From contig JAJFTP010000081.1 of assembly GCA_021372895.1 (NCBI GenBank), forward strand, positions 18,827 through 82,826: DNA of 64,000 bases, written 5' to 3'. The DNA comes from Synergistaceae bacterium. Its GTDB lineage: Bacteria > Synergistota > Synergistia > Synergistales > Synergistaceae. Position numbers and translations under genes: made by a program. The notes under the pieces are model-generated. The model did not search any database, had not been told where the DNA came from, and saw only the letters and a list, made by a program, of their open reading frames with translations. Positions 58,835 through 64,000 of this stretch are shown piece by piece. The stretch's first letter is position 1; every line of letters starts with the position of its first letter.

Positions 58835-61087
58835 TCATTTCGGCAGACTGTCCATTAGATAAGGCCTCGTCACGGAGCGTTCGCAGAAGAGTATCCCCCG
58901 CGGTTCTCCCGTGTAGAGTATTTCGCCGCCGGATCTTCCTCCACCCGGGCCGAGTTCGATTATCCAGTCAGCTTCTTTCATCACGTCCACGCTGTGCTCG
59001 ACGAGGAAGAGTGTGTTTCCGGCGTCCGTCATCTCCTGCCAGAGCTTCATGAGAGTCCTTATGTCGTAGAGGTGGAGGCCGTCAGTGGGTTCGTCGAGGA
59101 CGAATATAGTGCCGCTGCGGTCCAGGTTAGATGCGAGCTTCACGCGCTGAAGTTCTCCTTCGGACAAAGTTGTCATGGACTGGTTCAGATGCAGGTAGCC
59201 AAGGCCGACGCGCTGCAGAGAGATGAGCTTTTTGACAAGTTTTTCGCCCTCAAAAAACTTCGCAGCCTCGTCTACAGTCATGTCCATGACGTCCGCTATG
59301 TTCTTGCCCATGTGCCTGTATTCCAGCACTTCATTGCTGAACCTCTTGCCGTGGCACATGTCGCAGAGTGTCTCTATTGCGTCCATGAAGGCCATGCCTG
59401 AGACTATGACGCCGCTTCCTCCGCAGACTGAGCAGGCGCCCTTCGAGTTGAAGCTGAAGTATGCCTTCGAGACCTTGTTATCAGCAGCGAATATGGTGCG
59501 TATCTCATCTGCTATGTCGAGGTAAGTGGCGGGCGTTGAGCGCAGGTTTATACCGATATTCTTCTGCCCTATCATTATTATCTCGTTTGGACAGACCTTT
59601 GCGAAAGACTCCATGAGCGATGATTTGCCGGAGCCGGCGACGCCGGCTATGACGCACATGACACCGAGAGGCAGGTCAGCCGAGACGTTCTTGAGGTTGT
59701 GGAGGTTTGTGCCCTTTATATGGAAAAATCCCTTCGGTTTTCTGATGTTTGTCTTGAACGGAGATTTTGCCTTGAGCAGCCGCCCCGTGAGGTTGCCGTC
59801 AGCCGCAAGCAGCTCGGGATATGTTCCCTCAAAGACTATCTCGCCGCCCCTGCGTCCAGCGCCGGGCCCCATATCTACGATGTGGTCCGCGAGCTTTATG
59901 ACCTCTCTGTGATGCTCGACGATGAGCACGGTATTACCGTGGTCGCGCAGCCGCATGAGCGAGTTTTTGAGCAGGCTTATGTCCTTCGGATGAAGGCCGA
60001 CGCTGGGCTCATCCAAAACGTAGGACATGTCAGTAAGAGCCGAGTTTATATACTTGGCTATCTTTATCCTCTGAGCCTCTCCGCCGGACAAAGTGCTTGT
60101 GCCGCGGTTCAGCGAGAGGTAACCGAGGCCCATCTCCTCGAGCGCTCCGAGGCGTTTTGTGATCTCACGCTTCATGTCGACCGCAAGCGGGTCCGTTATG
60201 GATTTTATGAACTCTATTGCGTACGGTATCGGCATCATAGTGACATCGGCTATATTTTTGCCGTTTATGCGGCAACTGCGCACCTTCTCGTTCAAGCGTG
60301 AACCGTGGCACTCAGGACATTCGAACGTACTGACCATTTTGTCGAGGATGTGCTGGAAGCGCTTGCCTTCTTTTGTAGTGATTATGCTTCGATACATGCG
60401 TGGAAACATCCCCTCGTACTTCGCTGACTTTGGCCAGTACGAAGGGGGATTTTTGAGTCTTATCTGAGGCGAGTAGAGGAAGAGGTCAAGTTCCTCCTTT
60501 GAGTAGTCCTCTATCTTCTTGTCCAGGTCGAAGAGGCCGCTCCAAGCATAGCGTTTCCAGCGCCAAAGTCCCTTGCCGAACGTCGGGAAGCGGATCGTAT
60601 CCTCGTCGTTGAGGCTCTTGCTGAAGTCCACCAGCTTGTGTATGTCGAGGTCGTGTACCTCGCCCAACCCGTCGCAGCGCGGACATTTGCCCGAAGGATG
60701 GTTAAACGAGAACGAATCCGAATAGCCGATGAACGGATGTCCGACTCTGGAGAAAAGCAACCTCAGCAGAGAGTAGATGTCTGTGTATGTCCCGACGGTC
60801 GAGCGCGTATTTGGCGTCGGTTTCTTCTGGTCGATGACAATGGTAACGGGAAGGTTTTCGATGCGCTCGACATTCGGTCTTCCGTACTTCGGCAGGAATT
60901 GCTGCACAAACGACGGGAACGTCTCGTTGAGCTCGCGCCTCGACTCGGCGGCTATAGTGTCGAGGCAGATCGATGATTTTCCTGAACCGGAAACTCCTGT
61001 AAAGACCGTTATCTGCTTTTTTGGTATTTTGAGGGATACGTTTTTCAGGTTGTTTTCAAAAGCGTTGACGATATTTATCGTGTCCAT
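58835..61087 (-). CDS. UvrA-like ABC ATPase (UvrA2/drug-resistance type)
   Basis: A 750-residue tandem ABC ATPase of the UvrA family. Walker A motifs are GVSGSGKSS and GVAGSGKSS, signature motifs LSGGE and LSEGE, and Walker B regions VLDEPSVGLH and VLDEPTDGLH. Two zinc-finger insertions (CPRCDGLG, CECxxC-like FECPECHGSRL, ACSVCGGSG, CDMCHGKR) are also seen. It is much shorter than housekeeping UvrA (about 940 residues), lacking the UvrB-binding insertion, as in UvrA2/DrrC-type proteins linked to resistance to DNA-intercalating antibiotics. AAAGGAC precedes the ATG. Monocistronic. Confidence 0.85.
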   Translation of the reverse strand: MDTINIVNAFENNLKNVSLKIPKKQITVFTGVSGSGKSSICLDTIAAESRRELNETFPSFVQQFLPKYGRPNVERIENLPVTIVIDQKKPTPNTRSTVGTYTDIYSLLRLLFSRVGHPFIGYSDSFSFNHPSGKCPRCDGLGEVHDLDIHKLVDFSKSLNDEDTIRFPTFGKGLWRWKRYAWSGLFDLDKKIEDYSKEELDLFLYSPQIRLKNPPSYWPKSAKYEGMFPRMYRSIITTKEGKRFQHILDKMVSTFECPECHGSRLNEKVRSCRINGKNIADVTMMPIPYAIEFIKSITDPLAVDMKREITKRLGALEEMGLGYLSLNRGTSTLSGGEAQRIKIAKYINSALTDMSYVLDEPSVGLHPKDISLLKNSLMRLRDHGNTVLIVEHHREVIKLADHIVDMGPGAGRRGGEIVFEGTYPELLAADGNLTGRLLKAKSPFKTNIRKPKGFFHIKGTNLHNLKNVSADLPLGVMCVIAGVAGSGKSSLMESFAKVCPNEIIMIGQKNIGINLRSTPATYLDIADEIRTIFAADNKVSKAYFSFNSKGACSVCGGSGVIVSGMAFMDAIETLCDMCHGKRFSNEVLEYRHMGKNIADVMDMTVDEAAKFFEGEKLVKKLISLQRVGLGYLHLNQSMTTLSEGELQRVKLASNLDRSGTIFVLDEPTDGLHLYDIRTLMKLWQEMTDAGNTLFLVEHSVDVMKEADWIIELGPGGGRSGGEILYTGEPRGILFCERSVTRPYLMDSLPK

Positions 61088-61416
61088 TTTTATTTGTCCT
61101 TTGCTTAAAAATCTTGTAAGATTATACTCCAGAACACCATGGTTTCCGTGAACAGATGTATTCGAAAATCAATTTTGTGATATATCGGATAATAATGGAG
61201 CGGCAATTAAAAAAAGCAGCACACATAATAATCGGCACCGGCCCGGAAGGACATAAAGAATCATAGCTGCTTGCACGAGTAGAGGCGCCCCATCGTATTT
61301 TGCACAATTTATCGCTACAGCATGGTTTGTAATTGAGAAATTGACTGTGTTTTTATTAATCTTTTAATGATGTAAAATATGCGAATGGAATTTTATTTCT
61401 GAGGAGGTGCGGACTG
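61088..61416. other. 329-bp noncoding region
   Basis: Divergent promoter region of the UvrA-like and pseudopilin genes. A TTGACT box lies near 61341. Otherwise AT-rich. A 36-codon frame at 61156 has no ribosome site and was rejected. Confidence 0.4.
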
Positions 61417-62412
61417 ATGAGGGAAAAATCAGAAAACTGCGGTTTTACAATGATCGAGGTCCTTATCGCAATTATTATTATCAGTGTTTTGTCCGGCATG
61501 ATACTTATTTCCATGGTATCCGGAGCCGACAGGGCTGAGGCTGCCCGTATTGTTGCCGAACTGCGCAGTCTTAAGTCCGCAGCTCTTATATGCAAAGCCT
61601 CTACCGGTGACTGGCCTTCTGATATTATTGATCTCAGAGATTATATAAATCTTAAGGAAGCGTCTGCAGCTCATGCAGAATATAGCCTAGCCCTTGACAG
61701 CTCAGACAAATTCATTGGTTTTTCTGCCAATCTTGCGGATCTGTCAGATGGGGTAAAGGCAAAACTGGAAAAGATGGCATCTTCTCATAATCTTTATTCG
61801 GACATATCGCTCACATCTTACTATTCCGGACAGGCGGATGTTGTCTATCCTGTTTTGCGAGGTGCCGGCAACGTGCTTTTTGCAGCCGACCTAAGCAGTC
61901 TCGGCCAGTTTAAGACTCTATATGGCGCAAATTGGCTGATATCGGACGGTCATCTGGTGTCTCCTTCTTCAACCGGAGAAAGGCGGCTTGCTTTTGGCGA
62001 TCCATCATGGACGGACTATACACTTTCACTCACCGGACGTTTTCTCAGCGGTAATATTTCCGGCAACAGCGGCTATGGCGTGTATTACAGAGCCGACCAG
62101 GTATCAGGATTTACGCCTGGGATATCAGGCTATTGTTTTCAATTTGATACAGGTTACAACGCATTTGTTGTCAGAGTCGTCACAAACGGGAAAGAATCCA
62201 ATCCCATACAAAGAGTCTCTTTCCCCGCTGGTTTCGATGTCAATGCCTTGCACGCAATAAGTATCAGCGTTGAAAGTGACCATCAGATCATCACGGTCGA
62301 TGGTGCACCTGTCATGGATTTCTCTGATCCAACATATCTTTCCGGCAGCGCGGGTCTTCGTACGTGGAATCAATCTACTGCCGAATTCAGCAATATAATA
62401 GTTACACAATAA
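61417..62412 (+). CDS. Pseudopilin with C-terminal lectin-like domain
   Basis: A 331-residue type II/IV pilin-like protein. The prepilin cleavage site follows a short positively charged leader: ENCGFTMIEVLIAIIIISVLSG, where G precedes the N-methylated Phe and E5 is present. An extended alpha-helix follows. From about residue 145 to the end (VLFAADLSSLGQFKTLYGANWLISDGHLV ... AGLRTWNQSTAEFSNIIV) it has a jelly-roll domain like LamG/DUF1080, a sugar- or protein-binding fold. AGGAGG lies before the ATG. No pilus assembly genes are nearby; the next gene is a glycosyltransferase. Confidence 0.75.
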   Translation: MREKSENCGFTMIEVLIAIIIISVLSGMILISMVSGADRAEAARIVAELRSLKSAALICKASTGDWPSDIIDLRDYINLKEASAAHAEYSLALDSSDKFIGFSANLADLSDGVKAKLEKMASSHNLYSDISLTSYYSGQADVVYPVLRGAGNVLFAADLSSLGQFKTLYGANWLISDGHLVSPSSTGERRLAFGDPSWTDYTLSLTGRFLSGNISGNSGYGVYYRADQVSGFTPGISGYCFQFDTGYNAFVVRVVTNGKESNPIQRVSFPAGFDVNALHAISISVESDHQIITVDGAPVMDFSDPTYLSGSAGLRTWNQSTAEFSNIIVTQ

Positions 62413-62452
62413 AATCAGCTGATGTGGTCAGATGCCAGAAGAAGGTTGCTGT

Positions 62453-63712
62453 TCATAACTTGCCTGGATGTCGGTCTGCGAGAAATCCTGAAATTTTAGT
62501 CCAGATTCGCTGTGTTTCAATGAATTGCCGATAATGTTTTTTGACATTTTTATCGTAGTGTTCCAGTTCTTTTGCTATATTCATAAAATCACTGCGCCCA
62601 AAATAAGCGCAAATATTGGGGAGTGCGGCGGCAATCCCTTCCCGCATCTCTTTAATTTTTTCTTCATAACACTCTTGCTGTGTGATATACAGCAGCAGCG
62701 GTTTATATCGTATCCACCCGATGCAGGCGCGGTAGAAGCGTGTTACAATAAATTCGGAATCTGCCTGAATATATTTCAGTTTGATGGGAAGCACGCCATC
62801 CATCAGATGATGATAGGTGGAAAAGCCGTCATGGAATGTATAGCAGGGCACACGCAGCACTTTGCGCTCACCCAGACAGGTACTTAAAAAAGTATCTTCG
62901 CCCCGCGCGCCGGGTGGGTTATAAAATGGGCTGACTCTATGGGGATCAGTTAGATTTATACATAAGTTAGAGCCTGATATAAATTTGGTATGATTGATTT
63001 GATGCACTTCTTCGGCGTCGTTGCTCACTAAAATTTTTGTGTCTGCATAGGTAATACCGCCATTTTCCATAACGGACTGTATCGTGTCCCAGTTGTTGAT
63101 GTCATTGCTTATCGCCTCAATAAACAAACGAAAAACATGCTCTGGCATGGTGTCGTTAAACTTGATATACGGAATCGGCGAAATGTACCCGCAGTGATGT
63201 CCATTAGTGATATCAGCCTGTTTGATATATTGCAGATGAGTCGCCAGCACATGCTGTCCGCTCCATATAGCGGTAGGGTGTGTCTTGGTAACTGCCATAG
63301 GATATTCATCATCGTCGAGAAAAACAAGATAATCCATATTATTTTTCATGGCTGTATAAAGCGCGGCATTGCGTTGTGCTGCGTATCCGCTTCCGAAAAA
63401 CAACTTAGATTCAGCCTCGTTGATGACATTATTCCCCATCAGATAGTCAGCTTCTTTTCGGATTGCAGCGCTGCCGATAAAATAGGTGTCGTCAATCAGG
63501 TCCAGTACATCTTTGCTCACGTTTGAATAATCAGTTGATTTAGTGTTCGAATATGCTAAATCATATGCAACAAATAAATTTAAATGGACATTCTCTTTTT
63601 CTGTTAAACCACTTTCTTTCCAAGTATAAACATTAGTTTTTAAAACCTTTTGGAAACTTTTGCGCCCTGTTGCAAATCCAATTCCTACGTTGATCGTCTT
63701 ATCTTTTCCCAT
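62453..63712 (-). CDS. GT-A type glycosyltransferase
   Basis: A 419-residue protein with an NVGIGFATGRKSF N-terminus and the metal-binding DDDE (MDYLVFLDDDEYPMAV), typical of GT-A glycosyltransferases. A long C-terminal part rich in aromatic and charged residues (RFYRACIGWIRYKPLLLYITQQECYEEKI) follows. No membrane helix. Donor and acceptor unknown; surface polysaccharide or protein glycosylation is likely. GGGAGG precedes the ATG by about 6 nt. The gene is more AT-rich than most neighbours, suggesting acquisition by transfer. Confidence 0.7.
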   Translation of the reverse strand: MGKDKTINVGIGFATGRKSFQKVLKTNVYTWKESGLTEKENVHLNLFVAYDLAYSNTKSTDYSNVSKDVLDLIDDTYFIGSAAIRKEADYLMGNNVINEAESKLFFGSGYAAQRNAALYTAMKNNMDYLVFLDDDEYPMAVTKTHPTAIWSGQHVLATHLQYIKQADITNGHHCGYISPIPYIKFNDTMPEHVFRLFIEAISNDINNWDTIQSVMENGGITYADTKILVSNDAEEVHQINHTKFISGSNLCINLTDPHRVSPFYNPPGARGEDTFLSTCLGERKVLRVPCYTFHDGFSTYHHLMDGVLPIKLKYIQADSEFIVTRFYRACIGWIRYKPLLLYITQQECYEEKIKEMREGIAAALPNICAYFGRSDFMNIAKELEHYDKNVKKHYRQFIETQRIWTKISGFLADRHPGKL

Positions 63713-63842
63713 TTTAACCTCCCTTTTCTCTGCTTGGAATTATCTGCTGCCAGTAAGGTTTATTGTTTATAACGCAGCTTTTCCGACAAAAGAATCGTTA
63801 TAAGCCTTGAAAGATCATATTACCAGGTATTTTTAGTTTATG
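63713..63842. other. Intergenic AT-rich stretch
   Basis: Nothing recognised between the glycosyltransferase start and the truncated gene at the window edge. Confidence 0.5.
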
Positions 63843-64000
63843 TTACGAAACTAATTTATACCATGCATCCGCTCGATTTTCCGGTGTGCTGCTGTACCAC
63901 GGACCCTTTTGTACAGTAAAAACTCCGCTGTTTCCATCCACCGTGCAGACATAGTAATTTCCGTTGTAATAAAGCAGGTCGCCCCGTTTAAACGTGTCGC
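63843..64000 (-). CDS. C-terminal fragment of a protein with a CBM5/12-like module
   Basis: The end of a minus-strand gene, cut by the window edge; the visible 52 residues begin DTFKRGDLLYYNGNYYVC and end DAWYKLVS before a TAA. The pattern of aromatic residues (YYNGNYYVC, GPWYSS, AWYKLV) is that of a carbohydrate-binding module of the CBM5/12 chitin-binding type, which is often a C-terminal domain of surface or phage-tail proteins. The N-terminal part lies outside, so the function is open. Only one of the three frames is open, and its composition is typical of the module. Confidence 0.6.
   Translation of the reverse strand, partial: DTFKRGDLLYYNGNYYVCTVDGNSGVFTVQKGPWYSSTPENRADAWYKLVS

Noticed and set aside
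61156..61266. 36-codon frame between the UvrA-like and pseudopilin genes
   Set aside because: No ribosome site and no recognisable motif.
1..64000. Mobile elements, CRISPR arrays, integrases or toxin-antitoxin genes
   Set aside because: No transposase, integrase, repeat-spacer pattern or toxin-antitoxin pair was found on either strand.

Overview
The window reads as chromosomal DNA of an anaerobic, amino-acid-fermenting bacterium. The best guess is a member of the Synergistota (Cloacibacillus/Synergistes-like). That placement is inference from gene content: ornithine racemase, two saccharopine-dehydrogenase-type enzymes, NhaC and AGCS sodium-coupled carriers, NAD(P)-glutamate and alanine dehydrogenases, a four-subunit 2-oxoacid:ferredoxin oxidoreductase, hybrid cluster protein, and a fused GH57/phosphorylase. 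No rRNA operon, IS element, CRISPR array or prophage is visible. Genes are densely packed with clear Shine-Dalgarno sites, and many gene ends carry strong hairpin terminators.

Layout. 0.1-6.3 kb: MrfA-type helicase, TauE/SafE permease, metallo-hydrolase, DtxR-like regulator, BioY with a BirA-type operator, DUF554 protein, SEC-C microprotein. 6.3-19.9 kb: an amino-acid catabolic block (ornithine racemase, saccharopine dehydrogenase family protein, Asp/Glu-racemase family protein, NhaC carrier, second saccharopine dehydrogenase family protein, GntR regulator, class II aldolase, glutamate dehydrogenase, MetY with an attenuator-like leader, an unknown acidic protein, alanine dehydrogenase). Two nearly identical 42-bp sequences in opposite orientation lie at 6288 and 18717, bracketing most of this block. 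20-30.8 kb: aminotransferase IV, aspartate racemase, an Rrf2-ferredoxin-Hcp nitrosative-stress-type cluster, nitroreductase, MATE-MarR pair, glyoxalase, AGCS symporter, homoserine dehydrogenase without ACT domain. 30.9-36.4 kb: DEAD-box helicase with a long structured leader, divergent from the 2-oxoacid:ferredoxin oxidoreductase operon. That operon is preceded by a leader peptide with six consecutive isoleucine codons and a terminator/antiterminator arrangement, the most striking regulatory feature here.

36.5-47.5 kb: tRNA-Ser, copper ATPase plus CopZ-like chaperone and a small exported protein, Lrp-aminotransferase pair, Mop-type molybdate-binding protein, Zn/Cd-type ATPase, and an isc operon (IscR-NifS-NifU-MOSC). 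47.6-53.9 kb: glycogen metabolism (GlgC, GlgA, GH57-phosphorylase fusion). 54-61 kb: HATPase protein, a probable 6S RNA, HAD phosphatase, RarA/MgsA, cobalamin adenosyltransferase with a DUF2703-like partner, tRNA-Leu, UvrA2-type ABC protein. 61.4-64 kb: a surface-related, more AT-rich end with a pseudopilin carrying a lectin-like domain, a glycosyltransferase and the truncated end of a protein with a CBM5/12-like module.

The metabolic genes fit together as oxidation of amino acids to 2-oxoacids (dehydrogenases, aminotransferases), ferredoxin-linked oxidation of these acids, and sodium-coupled amino acid transport. Glycogen synthesis and phosphorolysis provide storage, and Fe-S assembly plus Hcp support and protect the iron-sulfur-rich enzymes.
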